5,579 bases of DNA from a bacterium (GTDB lineage: Bacteria > Zhuqueibacterota > Zhuqueibacteria > Residuimicrobiales > Residuimicrobiaceae). The DNA is taken from contig JAAYTV010000475.1 in assembly GCA_012523655.1 (NCBI GenBank), positions 1 to 5,579 on the forward strand, in the 5' to 3' direction. The notes beneath the pieces are model-generated. The model saw only the letters and a program-made list of their open reading frames with translations. It did not search any database and was not told the origin of the DNA. Below, in pieces: positions 1 to 5,579 of this stretch (positions are counted from its first letter, which is position 1; each line of letters starts with the position of its first letter). The position numbers and the translations under genes are program-made.

Positions 1-1
1 C

Positions 2-1309
2 ATTGCGCAGCAGATCGTAGCAGCAATTGGAGCAACTCTTAGTACTGCAGAACGGCAGGGACTGACGGCAGTGCCAACGGCAAATGCTGAAGCTTACCAA
101 CTCTACCTGCAGAGCAGGGAGTACGCCCTTCGTCCCGGCTATCTCAGAAAGAACCTTGAAATTGCCCAGGAACTTTGTCAGCGAGCGCTGACACTCGATC
201 CGGAGTTTGCGCTGGCGCACGCCACACTTGCGGAAATCCATGGTGGTATGTACTGGGCCCGCTACGATCGATCACGAACGCGCGCTTTGCGCATGTGGGA
301 GGAGGCGGAAACGGCTGTGCGACTGGCTCCGGACCTGCCCCAGGCACATGTCGCCCTGGGCCTCGCCCATTACTGGGATCGCAGTGACTACCGGCGGGCA
401 TTGGAAGTGTTTGTAATCGCGCTGAAACAGGCGCCCAACAATGCCTTTTTCTGGATGGTCATCGGAAATGCACGTCGCCGTCTGGGCAATTGGAATGAAG
501 CGATCACGGCCTATAACAAGGCGATGCAGCTCAATCCACGGGATGCTAATCTGATCCATGATGGTAGTGGAGGGACGTACGCAGCCATGCACCGTTATGG
601 AGAAGCTGTGACAGAATATGACCGTGCCCTGAGGCTTGCCCCGGACTTGTACGCCGCCGCCAAGGATAGAGGATGGGCCTATGTACGCTGGCTGGGGCGG
701 CTCGATACCGTGCGAGCGCTATACCGCCGCCTGCCGCAGGACAGGGAGAACAGCGGCATCGGTTATAGCGTCACGGAATTATGCGAGTCCTTATTCTGGC
801 AGCGGCAGGCGGACAGTCTGCTGCAGGTCCTTGAAGCCACGCGCTCTGATTACTATGAAAGACAAGAACTCTATTTGCGGTTTCTGTATGCCGCTTGGGC
901 ATATGAAATGCGCGGCGATCGTGTGATGGCCGCAAAGGAATTTAAGACGGCGCTGACACTCCTCGATTCTACGCTTCGGGAATTACCGGAAGAGTATCAT
1001 CTGCATGCCGCTCGCGGCCTGACCCTTGCCGGACTGGGTCGGCGAGACGAGGCGCTGACCGAGGCCCATTGGCTGCAGCAGTCCAATATCTACAGCGAGG
1101 ACGCCCTCCTCGGCCCTAATCTGGCAGAATATCGCGCACAAATACTGGCGCAGGTGGGCGAAGTCAGTGCCGCACTGGAGGAGATTGAGGGACTTTTGAC
1201 CCGCCCCTCCCAAATGACAGTTCATACGCTGGAACTCAACCCGCTTTGGAACCCGATCCGCGATGATCCTCGATTCAAGGAGGTATTAAGAAAATATGCC
1301 CGACATTGA
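2..1309 (+). CDS. TolB-like/TPR regulatory protein, 5'-partial (probable C-terminal half of a kinase-TolB-TPR fusion)
   Basis: The frame is open from base 2 to the TGA at 1307-1309, so the gene enters from the left; the GTG at 71 is an internal codon (the V of TAVPTANAEAY) and not a start. The first residues, IAQQIVAAIGATLSTAERQG, match the end of the TolB-like (COG5616-type) domain in the paralogue downstream, which reads FAIQDEISQAIVENLRVRL followed by NLAAYDLCLKARYY (here NAEAYQLYLQSREY). Next come tetratricopeptide repeats, about bases 170-670, with typical RAL.LDP.FALAHATLAE, EAI.AY.KAMQLNP and EAV.EYDRALRLAP helices, then a further helical region to the end. The C-terminus, ELNPLWNPIRDDPRFKEVLRKYA, is the usual ending of these kinase/adenylate-cyclase-associated TPR proteins. 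TPRs mediate protein-protein contacts, so a regulatory scaffold role is inferred. No membrane helix is visible in this part. An N-terminal kinase or DNA-binding domain lies outside the window and is only inferred. Confidence 0.85.
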   Translation: MAQQIVAAIGATLSTAERQGLTAVPTANAEAYQLYLQSREYALRPGYLRKNLEIAQELCQRALTLDPEFALAHATLAEIHGGMYWARYDRSRTRALRMWEEAETAVRLAPDLPQAHVALGLAHYWDRSDYRRALEVFVIALKQAPNNAFFWMVIGNARRRLGNWNEAITAYNKAMQLNPRDANLIHDGSGGTYAAMHRYGEAVTEYDRALRLAPDLYAAAKDRGWAYVRWLGRLDTVRALYRRLPQDRENSGIGYSVTELCESLFWQRQADSLLQVLEATRSDYYERQELYLRFLYAAWAYEMRGDRVMAAKEFKTALTLLDSTLRELPEEYHLHAARGLTLAGLGRRDEALTEAHWLQQSNIYSEDALLGPNLAEYRAQILAQVGEVSAALEEIEGLLTRPSQMTVHTLELNPLWNPIRDDPRFKEVLRKYARH

Positions 1310-1376
1310 GCCATGCTTGTCCGGCTGTTCGCGCATTCTATGCTTTGAACGTCCATGAGAACCTGTTATTTTACAT

Positions 1377-1382
1377 AGGAGG
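1377..1382 (+). promoter_or_regulatory. Shine-Dalgarno site AGGAGG of the membrane protein gene
   Basis: A perfect AGGAGG lies 5 nt before the ATG at 1388. It fixes the start of the four-helix membrane protein and suggests efficient translation initiation independent of the upstream TPR gene. Confidence 0.8.
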
Positions 1383-1387
1383 ATTAT

Positions 1388-1768
1388 ATGAAGTTACGAC
1401 ATGTTTTTACGATCAATTTTTTTATCGCTGCGTTCTTTGGCCTGTCCTGGTCTCTTTTCCCGGCTTTTTTCTTCTGGCTGTATGGCCTCATGCCTGATGA
1501 GACGGCCTCATGGCTGGTTCGACTCGTCGGTGGTTCTGTATTGGGTTTTGCCACTCTCATGTGGTATGGAATGCAAACCGCTTCAATCGACATGCGAAAG
1601 GCCATTGCTTTGGCGCTCCTGGTTCAGGACATTATCGGTTTTACCGCCTCGCTCATATTTCAGTTCAGCGGAAAGGTCAATTTTTTTGGATGGATGAGTC
1701 TCGCCATGTATGGTGGTTTTGCATTCATTTATGCTTTTTTCCTGTTTGTCAAGCCAGAGGAGTCTTGA
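1388..1768 (+). CDS. small four-helix integral membrane protein, unknown function
   Basis: The product is 126 residues. I do not recognise the family. Four hydrophobic segments are clear: about residues 7-33 (with the Phe-rich FPAFFFWLYGL), 41-62 (LVGGSVLGFATLMWYGM), 70-93 (AIALALLVQDIIGFTASLIF) and 98-121 (FFGWMSLAMYGGFAFIYAFFLFV), joined by short loops. Positive charges sit at the N-terminus (MKLRH) and between helices 2 and 3 (DMRK), which predicts both termini inside. There is no cleavable signal peptide, no metal-binding motif and no catalytic signature, so an enzyme is unlikely; small polytopic proteins of this kind are often annotated as hypothetical or loosely DoxX/DUF4345-like, but that is not established here. 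The start is set by AGGAGG 5 nt upstream. The gene lies 78 nt after the TPR gene and its stop shares a base with the next ATG (TGATG, 1766-1770), so co-transcription with the kinases is likely. Its codons are visibly more AT-rich than the kinase genes, partly because of its many Phe codons. Confidence 0.8.
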   Translation: MKLRHVFTINFFIAAFFGLSWSLFPAFFFWLYGLMPDETASWLVRLVGGSVLGFATLMWYGMQTASIDMRKAIALALLVQDIIGFTASLIFQFSGKVNFFGWMSLAMYGGFAFIYAFFLFVKPEES

Positions 1769-1845
1769 TGATGTCATATTTGCTCCAATCTCCTTCACTA
1801 AACATCCTGACGCCCATTCATCAGAGAGGAGCGAAAGGAAGATGA
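1768..1845 (+). other. possible 25-codon ORF linking the membrane protein to the kinase remnant
   Basis: The frame starts at an ATG sharing one base with the stop of the membrane protein gene (TGATG) and ends in a TGA that overlaps the ATG of the next short frame by ATGA (1842-1845). It encodes 25 residues starting MMSYLLQSPS and ending HQRGAKGR. No family is recognisable. A GAGGAG motif (1826-1831) lies inside its 3' end and serves the following start. It could be a translational-coupling leader or a chance frame in the intergenic gap; the peptide itself shows no sign of selection that can be judged from one sequence. Confidence 0.2.
1825..1831 (+). promoter_or_regulatory. Shine-Dalgarno site AGAGGAG of the kinase-remnant ORF
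   Basis: AGAGGAG lies 10 nt before the ATG at 1842. A second purine run, AAAGGAAG at 1834-1841, abuts the ATG and is too close to serve on its own. The remnant frame has therefore kept a plausible ribosome binding site. Confidence 0.5.
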
Positions 1846-1934
1846 TCGGCAAAACCATCTCACATTATGAAATCCTTGAAAAGCATGGTGTAGGCCTGCC
1901 CGAAAAACTTTCAAGATATAGGAAGCCAACATGA
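1842..1934 (+). pseudogene. truncated Ser/Thr kinase start: 30-codon remnant minigene
   Basis: Translation gives MIGKTISHYEILEKHGVG and then GLPEKLSRYRKPT before a TGA. The first 16 residues match the N-termini of both full kinases in this window (MIGKTISHYRILEKLGQG and MIGRQISHYKILAKLGEG), including the residues just before the glycine-rich loop. Homology then stops: the GGMGVVYKAEDT segment and the whole catalytic domain are missing, and the stop overlaps the start of the 749-residue kinase as ATGA (1931-1934). At DNA level bases 1842-1888 align with 1931-1977 at about 79% identity (10 differences in 47); the five differences in the first 19 bases all fall at third codon positions, so the copy diverged as coding sequence before it was truncated. 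It retains its own Shine-Dalgarno site. It is best read as the relic of a tandem kinase gene removed by deletion; it may now act as a translated leader for the next gene. Confidence 0.6.
1920..1925 (+). promoter_or_regulatory. Shine-Dalgarno site AGGAAG of the soluble kinase gene
   Basis: AGGAAG lies 5 nt before the ATG at 1931, inside the last codons of the remnant minigene. Ribosomes finishing the minigene would end directly over this start, so translational coupling is possible. Confidence 0.5.
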
Positions 1935-4180
1935 TTGGGAAGACGATTTCACATTATAGAATACTTGAAAAGCTCGGCCAAGGCGGCATGGGCGTGGTGT
2001 ACAAGGCCGAGGACACCAAGCTCAAACGTACGGTAGCCCTCAAATTTTTGCCGCCGGCGCTGACGGCCGATCCAGTCGCCAAGGAGCGATTCATCCAGGA
2101 GGCGCAGGCGGCCTCGGCGCTCGAGCATCCCAATATCTGCAACATCCATGAGATCAACGAGACCGAAGACGGACAGCTCTATATCGTCATGGCCTGTTAT
2201 GAGGGTCTGACGCTGAAAGATCGGCTGGCCGCCGGCCCCCTGCCCATTGAGCAGGCGATGGAGTACGCCCGGCAGATGGTCGAGGGATTGGCGGAAGCGC
2301 ATGGCAAGGGCATTGTCCATCGCGACATCAAGCCGGCCAACATCATGATCACGGAAAAGGGCCAGGTCAAGATCATGGATTTCGGCCTGGCGAAACTGGC
2401 GGGACAGGCGCATCTGACGCAATCAGGCTCTACACTCGGAACGGCTGCGTATATGTCGCCGGAACAGGCATGCGGAGAAAAAGTCGATCATCGGACGGAT
2501 ATTTGGTCCCTGGGCATCGTTTTGTATGAGATGTGCACCGGTCAGCTGCCGTTCAAAGGCGAATACGAGCAGGCGGTGATTTATTCCATCCTCAACGAAG
2601 AGCCCCCACCCGTCAGCAGCCTCCGGCAGGATGTCCCGGCCGAGTTGGAGCGTCTTGTGCAGAAGATGCTGGCTAAACATGCATGGGAGCGTTTCGCGAA
2701 TGCCGGCGAGATATTGATAGAGCTGAATTCTCTCATAAAGAAACGCGAAACGGAACGTGATCAACACCGTCCCGGCGCTTACGAAACATCCCCCTCGATA
2801 GCCGTGCTGCCGTTCGTCAATATGAGTCCGGATCCCGAGAACGAATACTTTAGCGACGGCCTGGCCGAGGACATCATCGATGCCCTGACCCAGGTGCCGG
2901 GATTGCGCGTGATGGCGCGGACCTCAGCCTTCTCCTTCCGCGGCAAACAGGCGGACGTGCGCGAGATTGGGGCAAAGCTCAACGTCGAGCATATCCTGGA
3001 GGGCAGCGTGCGCAGGGCCGGCAACCGCCTCCGGGTGACGGCGCAGCTGGTCAAGGCGAGCGATGGCTACCACCTGTGGAGCCAACGATTCGATCGGGAA
3101 ATGGACGATGTCTTTGCCATTCAGGATGAGATTTCGCAGGCCATTGTCGAAAATCTGCGGGTGCGGCTGGCGGCGGGCCGGCCGCTGATCAAGCGTTACA
3201 CAGAAAACCTTGCCGCCTATGACCTCTGTCTCAAAGCACGGTATTATCTTTTGAGAATGACGCATGAAGGACGAGAAGCGGGCCGGCGGCATTGTGAACA
3301 GGCCATCGCGCTCGACCCGAATTACGCCCTGGCGTATGTCATGCTGGCCGAATCCTATTTCTGGAGCGCGTTCTGGGGATCCATGGATCCGCGACAGGCT
3401 TTCACGAAGGCCCGGTCAGCGGCCATGGAAGCCCTCAGACTGGACGACACCATCGCGGACGCTCATAGCGCATTGGGAACCGTCCTCGGCAGCGGCGAAT
3501 TCGACTGGAGCGGAGCGGAATCTGAATTCCGCCGCGCTCTGGAGTTGAGTCCTTCCTCGACAGCGGTCCGATACAATTTTGCCTGGTGTTATGCCTTGTG
3601 GTTCCTTTATCCACAGGGGCGGGTTGAACAGGCCTTGATAGAAATGCGGCGGGCGGTGGAGTTGGATCCGCTCGATCCTTTCTACAACACGCTGGTGGGG
3701 TATCTCCTCGGTGTCCTGCGGCAATTCGGACCGGCTATAGCGCAACTGCAGCACACCATCGATCTCGACCCGTCTTTTTTCTTCTCCCATTGGTTTCTCT
3801 CGATCACCTATACCTATAATGGCCAGTTCGAGGAAGCCATCGCCCCGGCCGAGAAGGCGAATGAACTCTCCGGCCGCCATGCGTTGACGCTAGGCACGCT
3901 GAGCAGCCTCTACGGTCGGACTGGCCGGATCGCCGAAGCGCGGCAATTCCTGGAAGAGTTGACGGCACGACGGCGTTTTGGTTATGTGCCCTCATCCGCT
4001 ATGGCATGGGCCCATAATGGCATAGGAGAACTGGACAAGAGTCTGGAGTGGATCGTAAAGGGAATCGACGAGCGTGATCCGCTTCTCGTGACCGCACTCA
4101 AGTGTGCGCCGACCTATAATCGTCTGCGTTCTTTACCGGCCTTTCCGGCCTTGCTGCGCAAGATGAATCTGGAGCCATAA
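1931..4180 (+). CDS. soluble Hanks-type Ser/Thr protein kinase fused to TolB-like domain and TPR repeats
   Basis: The protein has 749 residues. The kinase domain spans about residues 8-265 and has all core elements: glycine loop GQGGMGVV (16-23), ATP-binding Lys38 in VALKFL, helix-C Glu57, catalytic loop HRDIKPAN (130-137, base Asp132), DFG (150-152), SPE (176-178), DIWSLG (190-195) and the late-lobe Arg254. It should therefore be an active protein-phosphorylating enzyme of the PknB-like class. A charged linker of about 20 residues (KKRETERDQHR) leads straight into a TolB-N-terminal-like (COG5616-type) domain, about 287-412, with SIAVLPFVNMS, YFSDGLAEDII, ARTSAF.FRGK and LEGSVRR motifs. TPR-type helices follow from about 425 to the end (for example EQAIALDPNYALAY, RALELSPSS, RRAVELDPLDP, HTIDLDPSF), closing with LPAFPALLRKMNLEP. 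There is no transmembrane helix or signal peptide, so the whole protein is predicted to be cytosolic. The start is set by similarity to the sister kinases and by AGGAAG 5 nt upstream. The TPR part is likely to select substrates or partners; these are unknown. Confidence 0.93.
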   Translation: MIGKTISHYRILEKLGQGGMGVVYKAEDTKLKRTVALKFLPPALTADPVAKERFIQEAQAASALEHPNICNIHEINETEDGQLYIVMACYEGLTLKDRLAAGPLPIEQAMEYARQMVEGLAEAHGKGIVHRDIKPANIMITEKGQVKIMDFGLAKLAGQAHLTQSGSTLGTAAYMSPEQACGEKVDHRTDIWSLGIVLYEMCTGQLPFKGEYEQAVIYSILNEEPPPVSSLRQDVPAELERLVQKMLAKHAWERFANAGEILIELNSLIKKRETERDQHRPGAYETSPSIAVLPFVNMSPDPENEYFSDGLAEDIIDALTQVPGLRVMARTSAFSFRGKQADVREIGAKLNVEHILEGSVRRAGNRLRVTAQLVKASDGYHLWSQRFDREMDDVFAIQDEISQAIVENLRVRLAAGRPLIKRYTENLAAYDLCLKARYYLLRMTHEGREAGRRHCEQAIALDPNYALAYVMLAESYFWSAFWGSMDPRQAFTKARSAAMEALRLDDTIADAHSALGTVLGSGEFDWSGAESEFRRALELSPSSTAVRYNFAWCYALWFLYPQGRVEQALIEMRRAVELDPLDPFYNTLVGYLLGVLRQFGPAIAQLQHTIDLDPSFFFSHWFLSITYTYNGQFEEAIAPAEKANELSGRHALTLGTLSSLYGRTGRIAEARQFLEELTARRRFGYVPSSAMAWAHNGIGELDKSLEWIVKGIDERDPLLVTALKCAPTYNRLRSLPAFPALLRKMNLEP

Positions 4181-4185
4181 AAGGA
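4181..4185 (+). promoter_or_regulatory. Shine-Dalgarno site AAGGA of the PEGA kinase gene
   Basis: AAGGA directly follows the TAA of the upstream kinase and lies 7 nt before the ATG at 4193. With only 12 nt between the genes and no terminator, the two kinases are almost certainly on one transcript. Confidence 0.65.
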
Positions 4186-4192
4186 ATTTCTT

Positions 4193-5494
4193 ATGATCGG
4201 CAGGCAAATTTCTCATTACAAAATCCTCGCCAAGCTCGGCGAAGGCGGCATGGGGGTGGTGTATAAAGCCGAGGACACTCGGCTTAAACGTATGGTGGCT
4301 TTAAAATTCCTGCCGGCAACACTGCTGAACGATAGCGAGGCCAAAGAACGTTTCATGCGCGAAGCCCAGGCCGCATCCAGCCTGCAGCACCACAACATCT
4401 GCAATGTCCACGATATCGACGAAACCTCCAACGGACAGCTTTACATAGTAATGGATTGTTATGAAGGCGAAGTCTTGAAGGATAAAATAGCCCGCGAGCC
4501 ATTAACAGCGGATGAAACGGTTGCTATTGCAGAACAGATCGCCGGCGGTCTGGCGGCCGCGCATGAAAAAGGCATCGTCCACCGCGACATCAAACCGTCG
4601 AACATTCTTCTCACACAGGACGGCACGGTGAAGATCCTCGATTTCGGACTCGCCAAGCTGGCAACGAGCGCGACCAGAGTGACCAGGGCGGGTTCGACTC
4701 TGGGCACCGTCGCCTATATGTCGCCGGAGCAGCTGCGGGGCGATGAGGTCGATGCCGGCACGGATGTATGGTCGTTGGGCGTGATGATGTACGAGATGAT
4801 CACCGGCCATCTGCCTTACAAGAGTCAGTATGAGCAGGCCATGATCTATTCCATTCTCAACGAAGAGCCGGAATCGCTTGATAGTACAAAACCCTCCGTT
4901 CCGCCGGGGTTGGTGCAGATGATTAATCGCGCTATGCAAAAAAATGCCGGGCTGCGTTACGCATCCGCAGCTGAAATGGGTCAGCACCTGCGCAAGTATC
5001 GGGATAGTCAGAAGGAAACACCAGAAGGTTTTTTTAATCTTAATGCGATGATGCGGACCCTCCGCAAACCGCGAGTCGCTTTGTCGGCGGGTTTGGCCTT
5101 GATCGTCCTCTGCCTTTCTGCCGTGTGGTTCATCGACCGGCAGGCCAAAATCCGCCGGGCCAGGGAAATCCTCCTGCCGCAAATTGAGCAGCTCGTGCAA
5201 GTCGACCGGGATAATTTTATCAAAGCCTTTAACCTGGCGAATGAGGCAAAAAAATATATCCCGCAAGATAAAAAGCTGATCGATCTTTTCTCCGCCATGC
5301 AGGTCGAGATCAGCATAACCACGGAGCCACAGGGAGCACAGGTTCAAATGCAGGAGTATAAAGACGAGAAGGGACCCTGGATCCATCCTGGCGTCACGCC
5401 CATCGACAGGATAAAATTGCCAAAGGGATTTTTTCGATTATTATCCCGGCAATTAATTACTTGCATATCTAACACTTCTGTTCGTGAAGTATAG
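4193..5494 (+). CDS. membrane Ser/Thr protein kinase with PEGA domain, C-terminus apparently truncated
   Basis: The protein has 433 residues as read. The kinase domain (about 8-265) is intact: GEGGMGVV (16-23), Lys38, Glu57, HRDIKPSN (130-137), DFG (150-152), SPE (177-179), DVWSLG (191-196) and Arg255. A juxtamembrane segment ending RTLRKPR precedes one transmembrane helix, about 295-314 (VALSAGLALIVLCLSAVWFI), so the kinase is cytoplasmic and the rest extracytoplasmic. A helical region (about 315-370, RRAREILLPQIEQLV, NLANEAKKYIPQDKKL) leads to a PEGA-type domain from about 372 (ISITTEPQGAQVQMQEYKD, then GVTPIDRIKLPKGFFR). After Arg415 the expected continuation, usually an aromatic/basic strand ending in a G-Y pair, is replaced by LLSRQLITCISNTSVREV and a stop. 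Relatives with this layout usually carry a further C-terminal domain. This end is probably a deletion, insertion or assembly junction. The start is supported by homology to the sister kinase and an AAGGA site. Confidence 0.9.
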   Translation: MIGRQISHYKILAKLGEGGMGVVYKAEDTRLKRMVALKFLPATLLNDSEAKERFMREAQAASSLQHHNICNVHDIDETSNGQLYIVMDCYEGEVLKDKIAREPLTADETVAIAEQIAGGLAAAHEKGIVHRDIKPSNILLTQDGTVKILDFGLAKLATSATRVTRAGSTLGTVAYMSPEQLRGDEVDAGTDVWSLGVMMYEMITGHLPYKSQYEQAMIYSILNEEPESLDSTKPSVPPGLVQMINRAMQKNAGLRYASAAEMGQHLRKYRDSQKETPEGFFNLNAMMRTLRKPRVALSAGLALIVLCLSAVWFIDRQAKIRRAREILLPQIEQLVQVDRDNFIKAFNLANEAKKYIPQDKKLIDLFSAMQVEISITTEPQGAQVQMQEYKDEKGPWIHPGVTPIDRIKLPKGFFRLLSRQLITCISNTSVREV

Positions 5495-5578
5495 CTTGAT
5501 TCTTCTAGGAAATCGTTGAATGCCACGCATAAAGGATTTAACCTGCTTCTGCAGTTGATCACTATTTCTGGCCGGCGC
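5453..5578 (-). CDS. possible 3' end of a convergent gene, chemoreceptor-like tail (weak)
   Basis: Reading the minus strand from the right edge, a frame open at base 5578 runs 41 codons to a TAA complementary to 5453-5455. It begins APARNSDQLQKQVKSFMRG, and the NSDQLQKQVKSF segment resembles the last helix of methyl-accepting chemotaxis proteins, which commonly end in forms like A.QLQ..V..FK. The following basic stretch (RFPRRIKLYF) is not typical of that family and could be read-through past a lost stop. If real, the gene converges on the PEGA kinase and overlaps its last 14 codons, including the stop. The evidence is a dozen residues only. Confidence 0.2.
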   Translation of the reverse strand, partial: APARNSDQLQKQVKSFMRGIQRFPRRIKLYFTNRSVRYASN

Positions 5579-5579
5579 C
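5495..5579. other. AT-rich right end without a recognised + strand gene
   Basis: After the kinase stop the composition stays richer in A and T than the kinase genes until the final GC-rich ten bases. No + strand gene, RNA gene, terminator hairpin or insertion-sequence end is recognisable. The only candidate is the minus-strand tail described separately. Confidence 0.4.

Larger units (their letters stand above)
1842..1977 (+). repeat. imperfect tandem repeat of kinase 5' ends (1842-1888 and 1931-1977)
   Basis: Two copies of a 47-bp kinase start sequence lie 89 bp apart in direct orientation, about 79% identical by eye. Because 89 is not a multiple of three, the copies are in different frames and cannot form one fused protein. 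A third, more diverged version opens the kinase gene at 4193. Confidence 0.7.

Noticed and set aside
1345..1372. Promoter-like TTGAAC, 16 nt, TATTTT before the membrane protein gene
   Set aside because: Each box matches only 4 of 6 consensus bases, and transcription would begin at about 1379, inside the Shine-Dalgarno site, leaving no usable leader.
1306..1497. Alternative 63-codon frame beginning at the stop of the TPR gene
   Set aside because: It has no Shine-Dalgarno site and runs out of frame through the membrane protein gene, which has a perfect ribosome site and coherent helices.
1949..2422. 157-codon open frame on the minus strand
   Set aside because: Antisense to the most conserved part of the soluble kinase domain; no domain of its own and no credible start.
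4502..5386. 294-codon open frame on the minus strand
   Set aside because: It lies wholly antisense to the kinase with intact catalytic motifs. Its translation is rich in His, Arg, Gln and Leu in no recognisable domain, as expected for an antisense shadow of GC-rich coding DNA.
5429..5437. Simple frameshift in the T6 run as the cause of the PEGA truncation
   Set aside because: Reading with one T fewer gives DYYPGN and a stop; one T more gives SIIIPAINYLHI and a stop. Neither continues a PEGA domain.
5426..5448. GGGAT...ATCCC inverted repeat as a terminator or element end
   Set aside because: The stem is only 5 bp with a 13-nt loop and no following T-run in the right place; it lies before the kinase stop codon.
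5520..5558. ATGCCACGCATA as the start of an IS200/REP-type transposase (MPRI...)
   Set aside because: The next codons do not follow the transposase pattern (no GxxxHVxxRG) and the frame stops after 12 residues.

Overview
The window looks like a stretch of bacterial chromosome carrying a cluster of eukaryotic-like (Hanks-type) serine/threonine kinases and related TPR regulators, all on the + strand. The kinase N-terminal style (MIG[KR].ISHY.IL.KLG.GGMGVVYKAEDT) and the kinase-TolB-like-TPR and kinase-TM-PEGA architectures are typical of kinase-rich, mostly uncultured or slow-growing lineages such as Acidobacteriota, Gemmatimonadota, Aminicenantota and KSB1/Calditrichota-like bacteria. No phylogenetic marker is present, so the phylum cannot be fixed. 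Good Shine-Dalgarno sites and moderately GC-rich coding DNA are consistent with this.

Layout: (1) positions 1-1309 hold the C-terminal part of a large TolB-like/TPR protein whose reading frame is open at the left edge. By comparison with the gene at 1931-4180 it probably begins upstream as a kinase. (2) 1388-1768 encodes a small, four-helix membrane protein of unknown function behind a perfect AGGAGG. (3) 1768-1934 holds two very short reading frames joined by stop/start overlaps. The second is a copy of the first ~16 codons of a kinase gene that then loses homology. (4) 1931-4180 encodes a complete, apparently soluble kinase fused to a TolB-like domain and TPRs. (5) 4193-5494 encodes a second kinase with a transmembrane helix and a PEGA domain that breaks off abnormally near base 5438. 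(6) The last ~140 bases are AT-richer. They may hold, on the minus strand, the tail of a convergent gene that resembles a chemotaxis-receptor C-terminus (weak).

The genes are tightly packed: 78 nt between the first two, 12 nt between the two kinases, and 1-4 nt overlaps around the short frames. I see no convincing terminator, so the + strand set is probably one transcription unit. The likely theme is Ser/Thr phosphorylation signalling: a cytosolic kinase with TPR protein-interaction surface, a membrane kinase with an extracytoplasmic sensor, and a small membrane protein of unknown role. No defence system, mobile element, CRISPR array or RNA gene was recognised. The most unusual points are the kinase-start remnant with its chain of overlapping stops and starts, the soluble kinase-TolB-like fusion, and the abrupt end of the PEGA kinase.
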